Shown here: positions 40,856 to 50,435 of the stretch, one piece after another | Position numbering within the stretch: the stretch's first letter is position 1 | How the letters are laid out: each line of letters begins with the position of its first letter | Source: Chryseobacterium daecheongense | Lineage (GTDB): Bacteria; Bacteroidota; Bacteroidia; Flavobacteriales; Weeksellaceae | Assembly (NCBI GenBank): GCA_027920525.1 | Contig: CP115858.1 | Coordinates: 3,844,001 to 3,908,000 of the forward strand | Direction of reading: 5' to 3' | Length of the DNA: 64,000 nt | The notes under the pieces: model-generated | Databases searched by the model: none | Told to the model about the DNA's origin: nothing | The model's input: only the letters and a program-made list of their open reading frames with translations | Program-made: the position numbers and the translations under genes

Positions 40856-42361
40856 ATGTCACATTCGCTTATAAGCAGAACGCCAAAACCAAAATATGAC
40901 GTTGTACTCATTGGGGGTGGTATCATGAGTGCCACTTTAGCCACATTACTCCACGAATTTGATCCCGATCTGGAGATCGCAATTTTTGAAAGGCTTGGCA
41001 GGTTTGCCAAAGAAAGTACAGCAGCCTGGAATAATGCCGGAACAGGGCATTCAGCATTTTGCGAATTGAATTATACTCCGGAAAAAGAAGATGGGACCAT
41101 TGATATTTCAAAGGCAGAAAGTATTGCAGAACAATTTGAAATTTCCAAACAATTTTGGTCCTATTTACTTCAAAAGGGATATATCAAAGATCCAAAAGAT
41201 TTTATCAATTCATGTCCTCACATGAGTCTGGTATTTGGAGATAAGGACGCAGAATACCTGAGAAAGCGCCATGATAAGATGGTGGAATCCGTTTTATTTA
41301 AAGGAATGGAGTATTCTATGGATCATGAAAAACTGCGGGAATGGATTCCATTAGTGATGAGCAAGAGAAATGCTTCTGAAGTAATGGCAGCAACCAAAAT
41401 GGATCTGGGAACGGATGTTAATTTTGGTTCCCTTACCCGAAAAATGGGAAGGCATTTATTAGAAGATTCCAATGTGGAGGTTTTTTTATATCATGAAGTA
41501 AAAGATATTGATCCCAGAGAAAATGGACAATGGGAAATGAAGGTTAAAGACAGGATTCACAATCACAAACAAGAAGTAGTTGCAGATTTTGTATTCATCG
41601 GTGCCGGAGGTTATGCGCTTCCGTTACTTGATAGTTCAGATATTAAGGAAAGTGAAGGGTATGGAGGTTTTCCTGTTTCGGGTGAATGGCTGGTAACGCA
41701 TAATCCTGAGCTGGTAGAAAAACATCAGGCTAAAGTATACACACAGGCTACAGTAGATGCTCCGCCAATGTCTGTTCCTCACCTTGACCTTAGAATTATT
41801 GACGGTAAAAAAGCACTCCTGTTTGGACCTTTCGCCGGCTTTTCAACCAAGTTTTTAAAAGAGGGTAGTTATCTTGACCTTCCTGAAAGTGTGAATACAA
41901 AAAACATACGATCCCTTTTTGGGGCCTGGTGGCATAATATTCCTTTGACAAAATATCTTATTCAGCAGGTAGCCATGACGAAAGCCCAGAGGATGCAGCA
42001 TTTAAGAGAGTTTGTTAAAGATGCCAATGAAGCAGATTGGGAATTAAAGGTAGCCGGACAAAGAGTTCAGGTTATTAAAAAAGATGAAAAGGAAGGCGGA
42101 AAACTGGAATTCGGAACCGAAGTGGTTGTTAATAAGAGTGGAACCATTGCCTCTTTACTGGGAGCTTCACCGGGTGCTTCTACTGCTGTTTATGCTATGC
42201 TTAATGTTCTTGAGAAGTGCTTCGGTGAAAAACTTCACGGGGAGTGGAAAGACAAATTAGTGGAAATGATCCCTTCTTACGGACAAAAACTTGCAGATAA
42301 TCCTGAACTTACAGATAAAGTGAGAGCTTATACGAAAGAGAAGCTGGAGCTGCATTATTAG
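40856..42361 (+). CDS. mqo: Malate:quinone oxidoreductase
   Basis: This 501-residue flavoprotein has the N-terminal FAD motif DVVLIGGGIMSATLATLL and family blocks STAAWNNAGTGHSAFCELN and FGPFAGFSTKFL, with GTEVVVNKSGTIASLLGASP near the C-terminus. It oxidises malate to oxaloacetate at the membrane and passes electrons to quinone. It is a single gene about 190 bases from its neighbour, with a TAACTTTTG-like box upstream. Confidence 0.95.
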   Translation: MSHSLISRTPKPKYDVVLIGGGIMSATLATLLHEFDPDLEIAIFERLGRFAKESTAAWNNAGTGHSAFCELNYTPEKEDGTIDISKAESIAEQFEISKQFWSYLLQKGYIKDPKDFINSCPHMSLVFGDKDAEYLRKRHDKMVESVLFKGMEYSMDHEKLREWIPLVMSKRNASEVMAATKMDLGTDVNFGSLTRKMGRHLLEDSNVEVFLYHEVKDIDPRENGQWEMKVKDRIHNHKQEVVADFVFIGAGGYALPLLDSSDIKESEGYGGFPVSGEWLVTHNPELVEKHQAKVYTQATVDAPPMSVPHLDLRIIDGKKALLFGPFAGFSTKFLKEGSYLDLPESVNTKNIRSLFGAWWHNIPLTKYLIQQVAMTKAQRMQHLREFVKDANEADWELKVAGQRVQVIKKDEKEGGKLEFGTEVVVNKSGTIASLLGASPGASTAVYAMLNVLEKCFGEKLHGEWKDKLVEMIPSYGQKLADNPELTDKVRAYTKEKLELHY

Positions 42362-42364
42362 TAT

Positions 42365-42403
42365 AGATAAAAGATAAAAGATAAAAGATAAAAGATAAAA
42401 GAT
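42365..42403. repeat. Heptamer tandem repeat (AGATAAA)n
   Basis: About 5.6 tandem copies lie 3 bases after the mqo stop. The unit is the same, in rotation, as the repeat at 12247-12280. Confidence 0.8.
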
Positions 42404-42642
42404 ATTAGAGATAAGCTTCTTGAATTAAAAAATGTCCGTAGTGAAATTGATGGGAAGTGCTGAAATTTTGATGCGATATTTTCTCTGAAGCATTATTTAT
42501 ATCAAAGAATAAATTAATATCAATAATAGTAATAAAGCCGATTCCAATGAATCGGCTTTTATATTGTAAAGTACTTTTCCAATAAAAATTCCTTAACACA
42601 ATCATAATCCATTCAAAATATACATTTCAATTGAAATTTAAA
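42404..42642. other. Intergenic region after mqo
   Basis: Apart from the heptamer repeat, a hairpin terminator (42534-42562) and the promoter box at 42643 I see no gene or RNA here. Confidence 0.45.
42534..42562 (+). terminator. Hairpin terminator
   Basis: AAAGCCGATT and AATCGGCTTT form the stem over CCAATG, with T following. Confidence 0.75.
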
Positions 42643-42650
42643 TAAATTTG
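42643..42650 (+). promoter_or_regulatory. -7 box before the ANT(6) gene pair
   Basis: TAAATTTG, exact consensus. It overlaps a possible TTG start at 42648, so a start further downstream is more likely. Confidence 0.5.
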
Positions 42651-42680
42651 CAGGATATTATTTGCAATTCATATAAAGCC

Positions 42681-43082
42681 GTGGAAGAAATTGTTGTAAA
42701 GCCTATTATTGCCAGAGAACTTCTTGAATCCCTTAAGACAAAAGTGGAAGAGGAGAAGCAGGTTATTGTGCACTGCTGCTTCCCGGCCTCTCCTTTTTTG
42801 GGCAACCTTATCCGGATATGGAATACCACGTATCTTTTTGATAACAGTTCGGAGCATCAAAGTAAGCTGATCCACGCTGAAAATATTACAATATTTCCGG
42901 ACTGGACTACGGTTCCTTTTATGCGGGATTTTTGGTTTACACTCATATTTTCAGGATTGCCAAAAGATTGTAAAAGTTTTGATCTTAAAGAAGTCATTCC
43001 TGAAGAAGGTGGATTTTTTGTACAATCCATTAAGAGAAATGCAATGGATGTATACAGAGTGAAAATATCAGAATCTTATTAA
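42681..43082 (+). CDS. Hypothetical protein upstream of ANT(6)
   Basis: This protein has about 133 residues if the GTG at 42681 is used. The upstream TTG (42648) overlaps the promoter box and is less likely. It has a CCFPASPFLG patch and an acidic ending. No family is recognised. It stops directly before the ATG of the nucleotidyltransferase gene, so the two are co-transcribed. Confidence 0.6.
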   Translation: MEEIVVKPIIARELLESLKTKVEEEKQVIVHCCFPASPFLGNLIRIWNTTYLFDNSSEHQSKLIHAENITIFPDWTTVPFMRDFWFTLIFSGLPKDCKSFDLKEVIPEEGGFFVQSIKRNAMDVYRVKISESY

Positions 43083-43949
43083 ATGAAAACCAGAGAAAAA
43101 AAATTACAACAGATCATTGACTGGGCGAAAACGAATCCGGATATTCGTGCTGTTTTGTTAACCAGCTCATTAGTAAATCCTTATGCTCCTGTTGATGATT
43201 TTAGTGATCTGGATATTGAACTTGTCTTTGAAAAAATGAAACCATATGAATCTGATAAGTCATGGTTGGAACTTTTTGGGGCGCCCATTTCAATGGTAGA
43301 AGAAAATGAAACATTTTTTGACGGAGTCCATGCAATGAAAATGGTTTTGTATGAAGATCTTGTGAAAGTGGACTTCAAACTCTATGAAAAATCTGAATTT
43401 ATAAAAGAAATAAAAAAAGATGAGCTTCCTGAAGATTGGGACGTAGGCTATAAAGTTCTGATCGATAAAGATGAGTTGACAAAGAATCTCAAGGACCCGA
43501 CTTATCAGTCTGTGATGATTAAAAAACCCACAACGGAAAGGTTTCAGCAACTGATGAATGATTTCTGGTGGGACACAACTTATGTGGCAAAATGCCTTAA
43601 GCGTGAAGATATTTTTTATGCTAAATTTATGAGTGAGGATGTAATCAGAACTGATTATCTTGTTCCTTTGTTGGAATGGTATATTGCCAGTGAAAACGGA
43701 TGGAACAATATAACGACGAATAAACACGGAAGACTTTTCAAAAAGTATTTGTCTCCAGATCTATGGAAAAGGATTGAAGCTACTTTTTCCGGAAGTAGTA
43801 TTGAAGAAAACTGGAATGCTTTATTGGCATATGCAGATCTTTTTCATGAAATAGGAACTGACCTAGCCAGAAAGCTCGAAACTTCATATCCTGAAGAGCA
43901 TGAAAGTAAAATACGAAAGTACCTTACGATGATAAAGACTCAGGATTAG
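43083..43949 (+). CDS. Aminoglycoside 6-adenylyltransferase (ANT(6)/AadE-AadS type)
   Basis: This 288-residue protein has the nucleotidyltransferase motif LLTSSLVNPYAPVDDFSDLD followed by IELVF, giving the two metal-binding Asp residues. DLVKVDFKLYE supplies the third acid. Length and C-terminal helical region fit the ANT(6) family, which inactivates streptomycin by adenylylation. Base usage is like the neighbours and no mobile element is near, so it looks intrinsic. Actual resistance is not shown. Confidence 0.88.
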   Translation: MKTREKKLQQIIDWAKTNPDIRAVLLTSSLVNPYAPVDDFSDLDIELVFEKMKPYESDKSWLELFGAPISMVEENETFFDGVHAMKMVLYEDLVKVDFKLYEKSEFIKEIKKDELPEDWDVGYKVLIDKDELTKNLKDPTYQSVMIKKPTTERFQQLMNDFWWDTTYVAKCLKREDIFYAKFMSEDVIRTDYLVPLLEWYIASENGWNNITTNKHGRLFKKYLSPDLWKRIEATFSGSSIEENWNALLAYADLFHEIGTDLARKLETSYPEEHESKIRKYLTMIKTQD

Positions 43950-45526
43950 TCGAATTCATTTTGCCTGATTAAGTTTTCAATGCAGTATTCAGTAATTGCA
44001 ACAATCGTTACAAAAGGATTTACGCCAATGGTTCCCGGAATTAAAGATCCGTCCAGGATGAAAAGATTTTCATGATCTTTTAATTTACCATATTGATTGG
44101 TGGCTTCACCTAATACGCAACCTCCTAATGGATGATAACATATATTAGGCCCAAAACCATTTTTAAAAAGAAAATGACTTCTGGTACCTCCATTAGCCCG
44201 GTTCATTTTCCGGATAAAATAATCTGCATTCTCTCTCATCTTTTTTGTATGACTTTCATTCCAGTCAATATGGAGTCTTTGAGTTGTGGTATCAAAAGAT
44301 ACCTTTCCCTTTTTATCAACCCTGTTGATTAGCAGATATAGTGCAGTAGCCACATCCATACCCATTGGCAATGGTGCAATCTCCGTGAAAAAAGGATGTT
44401 CTTTATCTTCCCAGTTATCAACTCCACCTACAGGAATAGTGGATTGCTGAACTCCTGTACCTCCGGACAGAGGTCTGACCCAGTTTCTACCGGTCATAAA
44501 GTTTCCGTTATTACCCCAATTTTCCCCTACATTACTGTTGAGTGGAAGCTGGTTTTTCGCATGGGATTTTAAAAGAAGCTCTAAAGTTCCCATAGTTCCT
44601 GCAGATACAATCAGCTTTTTACAATGAAAAATTTTCTCTTTGATTACTTCTCCAGAGGTATTGATCTGTGTAACATCCAGTGTATAACTTTTTTCATCAT
44701 TTAATTTGATGGCAGTAACTGAATGGAGATCCAGTATTTCAAGATTTCCCGTATCTGATGCTTTTTTTAAATACGTTTTATCAAGACTGTTTTTACCGTG
44801 ATTATTTCCATAGATCACTTCTGTATTAAGCGCAGATCTCGGAACTTCATTTTTATATTCTCTCTCCATGTATTTGAAATCATACACATTCGGAACGCGG
44901 ATGGTTTTAAAGCCTGCTTTATGAGCCTCTTCTTCACCTACTCTTGTAAATTTATAATAAGGACAATCATGCAAAAACTGTTCGTCAATCACATTGACCT
45001 TCAGCTCTTTTCTGGCGAGAGGAAAATAGTAGTCATAAAACATTTCGGCATCGAGCTGTGGAAAAACTTCTTTAAAATAACTTTCTTTAGGGGTTACAGC
45101 CATTCCGCCATTTACGATAGATCCTCCACCAACACCTCTTCCCATCCAGATATTGATATGTTCAAAATCCAGTCGGTCCAATGCACCTGTAAAAGGTTTT
45201 AAAGAGAACAGGTTCATAAAAGGTGCAATGGTCTTCTTTTTCAGCCATGCAGCACTTTCTCGGGGTTTTAATAAGTTGGAAAAAGGAATCCCGGATTTTT
45301 CCCAATTCAGTCCCATTTCAAGCATTAATACTTTTTTTCCCGCCTCACATAAACGCAAAGCTGCTACGGCGCCTCCGTATCCGGAACCGATAATAATGAC
45401 AGGGGCATCCAAAATTTCTGTTTTTTCAGGACATTTTGGAGCGGAACCATATAAAAGATGCGTACCTAAAAAGTAAAAGCCAGATATTCCAATGATACCT
45501 GTTTTAATGAACTCTTTTCTATTCAT
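43946..45526 (-). CDS. GMC family oxidoreductase (cholesterol-oxidase-like)
   Basis: This 526-residue flavoprotein has an N-terminal signal-like stretch (IGISGFYFLGTHLLYGSAP). The FAD motif is IIGSGYGGAVAALRLCEAGK, and MGRGVGGGSIVNGGMA is characteristic of the cholesterol-oxidase branch. The C-terminus carries HPLGGCVLGEAT and SLIPGTIGVNPFVT. It is probably exported and oxidises an alcohol group. The natural substrate is unknown. It is convergent with ANT(6), sharing 4 bases. Confidence 0.88.
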   Translation of the reverse strand: MNRKEFIKTGIIGISGFYFLGTHLLYGSAPKCPEKTEILDAPVIIIGSGYGGAVAALRLCEAGKKVLMLEMGLNWEKSGIPFSNLLKPRESAAWLKKKTIAPFMNLFSLKPFTGALDRLDFEHINIWMGRGVGGGSIVNGGMAVTPKESYFKEVFPQLDAEMFYDYYFPLARKELKVNVIDEQFLHDCPYYKFTRVGEEEAHKAGFKTIRVPNVYDFKYMEREYKNEVPRSALNTEVIYGNNHGKNSLDKTYLKKASDTGNLEILDLHSVTAIKLNDEKSYTLDVTQINTSGEVIKEKIFHCKKLIVSAGTMGTLELLLKSHAKNQLPLNSNVGENWGNNGNFMTGRNWVRPLSGGTGVQQSTIPVGGVDNWEDKEHPFFTEIAPLPMGMDVATALYLLINRVDKKGKVSFDTTTQRLHIDWNESHTKKMRENADYFIRKMNRANGGTRSHFLFKNGFGPNICYHPLGGCVLGEATNQYGKLKDHENLFILDGSLIPGTIGVNPFVTIVAITEYCIENLIRQNEFD

Positions 45527-45632
45527 GTTCGTTATTTTCCAAAAACTATGCTAGAAAAACACAAAAAATTATAATTTTTAATTAAAATTAATGGGACTTT
45601 TTATTGTAATTTTAACCTTTAATAGATGAATA

Positions 45633-46250
45633 ATGAAAAGATACCTGTTACTATTGCTGCTGTTTCCTTGTTTCGTTTTTTCACAGAAATCAATCCTTAA
45701 GGAGAAGGCTGAAATCAAAAAATTCCAGAAGAACCTTAATGCAGAGTATTTAAATCCTAAAGAAACTCCTTTAAGGGGAGATAATTTTACAAATTTTAAA
45801 GCACATCCTTTTTTTCCTGTGGATCTAAAATACAGAGTAGAAGCTAAGTTGGTACGAACAGCTAATGCTGAACCGTTTAAAATTCCTACTTCATCAGGAA
45901 AGACTAAACAATATAAAGAATATGGTAAGGCTAGCTTTACGTTGGAAGGGCAGGAGTATACGCTTACTTTATATCAAAGTCTGGATCTTTTAAAACAAGA
46001 AAAATATAAAGACTATCTTTTCCTTCCTTTCCGGGACCTCACCAATGGAAAAGAAACTTATGGTGGCGGAAAATATATGGACCTTAAAATTCCGAAAGGA
46101 AACACTCTTATTCTGGATTTTAACCAGTCTTATCAACCGTATTGTGCATATAACGCTTATGATTATAACTGTCCGGTTGTTCCCGAAGAAAATAAACTAC
46201 CTGTGGAGATCCGTGCCGGAGTAATGTATAACGATATTTACCACCATTAA
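45633..46250 (+). CDS. DUF1684 domain protein, exported
   Basis: This 205-residue protein has a Sec signal (LLLLLFPCFVFSQ). The family region runs from about 60 to the end: YKEYGKASFTLEGQEYTL, FLPFRDLTNGKETYGGGKYM and NQSYQPYCAYNAYDYNCPV. DUF1684 proteins are small exported proteins of unknown function. Spacing to the next gene is a single base. Confidence 0.85.
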   Translation: MKRYLLLLLLFPCFVFSQKSILKEKAEIKKFQKNLNAEYLNPKETPLRGDNFTNFKAHPFFPVDLKYRVEAKLVRTANAEPFKIPTSSGKTKQYKEYGKASFTLEGQEYTLTLYQSLDLLKQEKYKDYLFLPFRDLTNGKETYGGGKYMDLKIPKGNTLILDFNQSYQPYCAYNAYDYNCPVVPEENKLPVEIRAGVMYNDIYHH

Positions 46251-46251
46251 T

Positions 46252-46725
46252 ATGATTCATTTAGAATTTTACAAGCCCGAAGATTTTTCCGGAGTTAACT
46301 ATACATTGGATGACGTTCAATCGCAGTATACATCAACTGCCGAATTTGCTATAGAGAGAATCAGAGAAAGAAATGATGGTAAAGGATTTTCCGTGACGAT
46401 TTTTGAAAATGAGAATCCTGCAGGCTATTTTGCCTTGGATTTCGGTGATGATAAACTGGATCTTACCCATAATACGAAATCTGTTTTATTAAGATCATTG
46501 TCTATTAATCCCGATTTTCAGGGGAGAGGCATTGGAAAAGCTGCTATGAGCCTTGTAGACGATTTTGTAAAGAATCATTTTAAAGATTGTGATGAAATCG
46601 TTCTTGCTGTCAACGAAAACAATATTTCTGCATATGAGCTGTACATAAAAGTAGGCTACATATTCGAGGGGAAAACCAGAATGGGACGCAGTGGTCCGCA
46701 ACGGCTGATGTATAAAAAACTTTAA
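46252..46725 (+). CDS. GNAT family N-acetyltransferase
   Basis: This 157-residue protein has the acetyl-CoA loop LSINPDFQGRGIGKAAMSLV (Q/RxxGxG/A motif) and the terminal NISAYELYIKVGYIFEGKTR block. The acceptor substrate cannot be told. It directly follows the DUF1684 gene, so the two share a transcript. Confidence 0.88.
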   Translation: MIHLEFYKPEDFSGVNYTLDDVQSQYTSTAEFAIERIRERNDGKGFSVTIFENENPAGYFALDFGDDKLDLTHNTKSVLLRSLSINPDFQGRGIGKAAMSLVDDFVKNHFKDCDEIVLAVNENNISAYELYIKVGYIFEGKTRMGRSGPQRLMYKKL

Positions 46726-46770
46726 GAAAATTTTAAAGTAAAAAAATTCTGCTTGGCGCGATCTTTCCAC

Positions 46771-46778
46771 TAACTTTG
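46771..46778 (+). promoter_or_regulatory. -7 box of the SDR/GH63 operon
   Basis: TAACTTTG with a TTG at 46752-46754. The spacer of about 16 is short for this promoter type. Confidence 0.45.
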
Positions 46779-46798
46779 AGTAACATCAAATAAAAAAT

Positions 46799-47608
46799 AT
46801 GGAAATATCCCTTCATAATCAGGTGGCTGTCGTTACGGGAGCATCAAGTGGAATAGGTACAGGAATCGCTAAATCCTTAGCTTCAGCAGGTGCCACGGTC
46901 ATTGTTAATCATTCTTCAGAAAGATCCGTTGAGGAAGCCAAAGCTGTCTTAAAAGAAATAACGGATGCTGGAGGAAAAGGAATCACCTATCAGTGTGATG
47001 TTTCGAAAGAAGATCAGGTGATCGCTATGTTTCAGGAAGTGATTTCCCGATTCGGAACTGTGGATATTCTTGTTAATAACGCCGGGATTCAGAAAGATGC
47101 TAAATTCACCGAAATGACCATGGATCAGTGGAATGCTGTAATTGGAGTTAATCTTACCGGACAATTTCTTTGTGCCAGAGAAGCCATTAAGGAGTTTCTT
47201 CGCAGGGGAATAGACCTTTCTCGTTCTAAGGCTTGTGGAAAAATCATTCATATCAGTTCTGTACACGAAATTATTCCATGGGGAGGCCATGCCAATTATG
47301 CATCAAGTAAAGGGGCTATCCGTATGCTGATGCAAACCCTGGCACAAGAGTATGGAGCACAAAAAATTAGAGTTAATTCTATTTGTCCTGGGGCTATCCA
47401 GACACCAATAAATAAAAATGCCTGGGATACTCCGGAGGCACTCAACAGTCTTCTTAACCTAATTCCATACAATAGAATCGGACAACCGGAAGATATCGGA
47501 AACCTGGCCGCTTTTCTGGCGAGTGATCTTGCAGATTATATAACAGGAACCAGCATTTTTGTAGATGGAGGAATGACGACTTTTGAAAGCTTTTCCACAG
47601 GCGGATAA
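46799..47608 (+). CDS. SDR family oxidoreductase (glucose 1-dehydrogenase type)
   Basis: This 269-residue classical SDR has the cofactor motif VVTGASSGIGTGIAKSL, then DILVNNAGIQKDAKF and the catalytic Ser-Tyr-Lys in ISSVHE and HANYASSKGAIRM. The ending DLADYITGTSIFVDGGMTTF is typical of glucose 1-dehydrogenases. It would oxidise glucose to gluconolactone with NAD(P). It precedes a glucosidase-like gene by 36 bases, which fits release and then oxidation of glucose. Confidence 0.88.
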   Translation: MEISLHNQVAVVTGASSGIGTGIAKSLASAGATVIVNHSSERSVEEAKAVLKEITDAGGKGITYQCDVSKEDQVIAMFQEVISRFGTVDILVNNAGIQKDAKFTEMTMDQWNAVIGVNLTGQFLCAREAIKEFLRRGIDLSRSKACGKIIHISSVHEIIPWGGHANYASSKGAIRMLMQTLAQEYGAQKIRVNSICPGAIQTPINKNAWDTPEALNSLLNLIPYNRIGQPEDIGNLAAFLASDLADYITGTSIFVDGGMTTFESFSTGG

Positions 47609-47644
47609 ATAATGATCTGCCTTTAATTTACTAAAACTACATAT

Positions 47645-50299
47645 ATGACAGAAAAGCAGAGACTTTCTGATATACAATGGAAAAAATGGGGTCCTTATGT
47701 AAGCAATAGGGAATGGGGATTGGTACGTGAAGATTATAGTGCGAATGGAGATGCCTGGAATTATACCAATCATGATATTGCTGAAGCGAAGGCATATCGT
47801 TGGGGAGAAGAAGGAATTTGCGGGATTTGTGATGACTGGCAGAAATTGGTGTTTTCCATAGGGTTCTGGAATAAAAAAGATAAGATGATAAAGGAGCGTT
47901 TCTTTGGTCTTTCAAACGGCCAGGGAAATCACGGTGAAGATGTTAAAGAATATTTCTATTACCTCGATTCCACACCTACCCATTCCTACATGAAAATGCT
48001 TTATAAATATCCTCAGAATGCTTTTCCATATGAAGATCTGCTAAACATCAATGCAGGAAGAAGTAAAAATGAAGATGAATATGAATTGATAGATACCGGT
48101 ATTTTTGAAAGAAACGAATACTTCGATATCTTCATTGAATATGCTAAAGAAGGGGCAAATGACATTTTAATATTAGTAACGGTTACCAATAAATCTGAAA
48201 ATGAAGCTCCGCTTATCATCTTACCAACACTTTGGTTTAGGAATACCTGGAGTTGGGGATATGATGATTATAAGCCTCTGCTAAGCTCAAAAGAATTTTC
48301 AAAGATTAAAATTGAGCATAAGGATCTTGAGGTCAGAAATATCTATTCCAAACAATCCCGGAAAACATTGTTTTGTGATAATGAGACCAATAATGAACGG
48401 ATATATCGTTCGGCTAATAAATCAAAATACTGTAAGGACGGAATTAATGACTTTATCATTAATCAGAATTTATCGGCCATAAATTCGGAGAATAAGGGAA
48501 CAAAAGCCTCTTTTTATATTGAAGATGATTTTAAAGCAGGAGAAACAAAGACCTTTGAGTTTCGGCTCTCCGATAAAGAATTATCAGAACCATTTCAGGA
48601 TTTTGAAGAAATTTTCAATTCAAGAAAAAAAGAATCTGATGATTTTTATAATGACATCCAGAAAGGAATCCGGTCTGATGATGAAAAGCTGATTCAGAGG
48701 CAGGCATTTGCAGGCTTGTTGTGGAATAAAATGTATTATCATTATAATGTTGAAAAGTGGCTGAAAGGTGATCCTGCAGAAATGCCTCCACCTAAATCCC
48801 GTGGGAGAATAAGAAATTACGATTGGAAACACCTGAATAATGAACATATCATTTCGATGCCTGATAAATGGGAATATCCATGGTATGCAACCTGGGATCT
48901 GGCATTTCATGCCATAAGTTTTTCATTGATTGATCCCGATTTTGCTAAATATCAGTTAAAGTTGTTCCTGTTCGAATGGTATATGCATCCTAACGGGCAG
49001 TTACCTGCCTATGAGTGGGATTTCGGTGATGTAAACCCACCCGTTCATGCCTGGGCGGTTTTTAAAGTTTTTAAAATCGATGAATATCTGAAGGATAAGC
49101 CTGATCTTGAATTTCTGGAAAGTGCTTTCCAGAAGCTATTGATGAACTTTACATGGTGGGTAAATAAAAAGGATAACAACGGGAATAATATTTTTGAAGG
49201 CGGATTTTTAGGACTTGATAATATAGGCGTTTTCGACAGAAACAGTACGCTCCCGAATGGAGAACAGCTGGAACAGGCGGATGGAACCAGTTGGATGGCG
49301 ATGTTCGCACTCAATATGATGAGAATTGCCTTAGAACTGGCTCTCTATAACAGGGTTTATGAAGAGATGGCAATGAAATTCTTTGAACATTTCCTTTCTA
49401 TCGCCCATTCTCTTGATAATATGGGTGACGAAAACTTTGGCCTCTGGGACGAAGAAGATGAGTTCTTTTATGATGCTATTTCTTCCAGTGATGGAAATCA
49501 TATGTATCTTAAATTAAGGACAATAGTGGGACTCATTCCTATGTTTGCGGTTGAGGTAATTGACGATGAGGTGATTGAAAAACTTCCTAATTTTAAAAAG
49601 AGGATGCATTGGGTATTGGAAAACAAACCCGAACTGGCAGCTCTTGTTTCGCACTGGGAAGTGAAGGGACAGGATTCAAAGCATTTGCTTTCCCTGCTGA
49701 GAGGACATCGCTTAAAGAGGCTCCTCAACAGGATGCTGGATCCAAACGAGTTTTTAAGTGATTATGGTGTGCGCGCCCTATCCAAAGTATATGAAAAAAA
49801 TCCTTATACAATTAATCTCAATGGGGTTGATTATTCTGTAAAATATACACCTGCAGAAAGTGATAGTGGGCTTTTTGGTGGAAATAGTAACTGGAGAGGT
49901 CCTATCTGGTTTCCTATTAATTTTCTGATTATTGAGAGTCTTCAAAGTTTTTTCTTTTATTATAGTCCTGATTTTATGGTAGAATATCCTACTGGCAGTG
50001 GAAATTATTCTAATCTTGAGGAGATTGCAGATGCTCTAAGTAAAAGACTCGCAAAAATATTCCTTAAAGATGAAAATGGAAATCGGCCCGTCAATTCACA
50101 GTATCCAAGGTTTCAGACAGATCCTGATTTTAAGGATTACATTCTTTTTTATGAATATTTCCACGGTGATACAGGGCGTGGAGTAGGAGCTTCTCATCAG
50201 ACAGGATGGACCGGACTGATATCTAAAATTCTTCAACCAAAATTCTCCAAAAAGGAAATAGCGGAATCTCAAACGGAAATGCCGGAAGAAACGAAATAG
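47645..50299 (+). CDS. GH63/MGH1-like glycoside hydrolase
   Basis: This 884-residue protein has a beta-rich N-terminal domain and an (alpha/alpha)6 barrel with WATWDLAFHAI-type and LPAYEWDFGDVNPP blocks. GPIWFPINFLIIESL and HGDTGRGVGASHQTGWTG lie near the C-terminus. These features match the mannosyl-oligosaccharide glucosidase/MGH superfamily, which cuts alpha-glucosidic links. No signal peptide is seen, so it should act in the cytoplasm. The substrate is uncertain (glucosylglycerate-like or an oligosaccharide). Confidence 0.87.
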   Translation: MTEKQRLSDIQWKKWGPYVSNREWGLVREDYSANGDAWNYTNHDIAEAKAYRWGEEGICGICDDWQKLVFSIGFWNKKDKMIKERFFGLSNGQGNHGEDVKEYFYYLDSTPTHSYMKMLYKYPQNAFPYEDLLNINAGRSKNEDEYELIDTGIFERNEYFDIFIEYAKEGANDILILVTVTNKSENEAPLIILPTLWFRNTWSWGYDDYKPLLSSKEFSKIKIEHKDLEVRNIYSKQSRKTLFCDNETNNERIYRSANKSKYCKDGINDFIINQNLSAINSENKGTKASFYIEDDFKAGETKTFEFRLSDKELSEPFQDFEEIFNSRKKESDDFYNDIQKGIRSDDEKLIQRQAFAGLLWNKMYYHYNVEKWLKGDPAEMPPPKSRGRIRNYDWKHLNNEHIISMPDKWEYPWYATWDLAFHAISFSLIDPDFAKYQLKLFLFEWYMHPNGQLPAYEWDFGDVNPPVHAWAVFKVFKIDEYLKDKPDLEFLESAFQKLLMNFTWWVNKKDNNGNNIFEGGFLGLDNIGVFDRNSTLPNGEQLEQADGTSWMAMFALNMMRIALELALYNRVYEEMAMKFFEHFLSIAHSLDNMGDENFGLWDEEDEFFYDAISSSDGNHMYLKLRTIVGLIPMFAVEVIDDEVIEKLPNFKKRMHWVLENKPELAALVSHWEVKGQDSKHLLSLLRGHRLKRLLNRMLDPNEFLSDYGVRALSKVYEKNPYTINLNGVDYSVKYTPAESDSGLFGGNSNWRGPIWFPINFLIIESLQSFFFYYSPDFMVEYPTGSGNYSNLEEIADALSKRLAKIFLKDENGNRPVNSQYPRFQTDPDFKDYILFYEYFHGDTGRGVGASHQTGWTGLISKILQPKFSKKEIAESQTEMPEETK

Positions 50300-50435
50300 T
50301 TGAGCTGGGAGCAATTGGCTAAAAAGCAAGCGAGCAGAATAATAATGTATTAAATACAATTTCACAATTCAGCTACCTTACAACATAAACCGATGACAAC
50401 CATAATAAGAATGAACTCATGATTGTGTAATTTAT

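Noticed and set aside
43946..43949. Possible frameshift between ANT(6) and the GMC gene
   Set aside because: The genes are convergent and overlap by 4 bases at their stops; both are full length.
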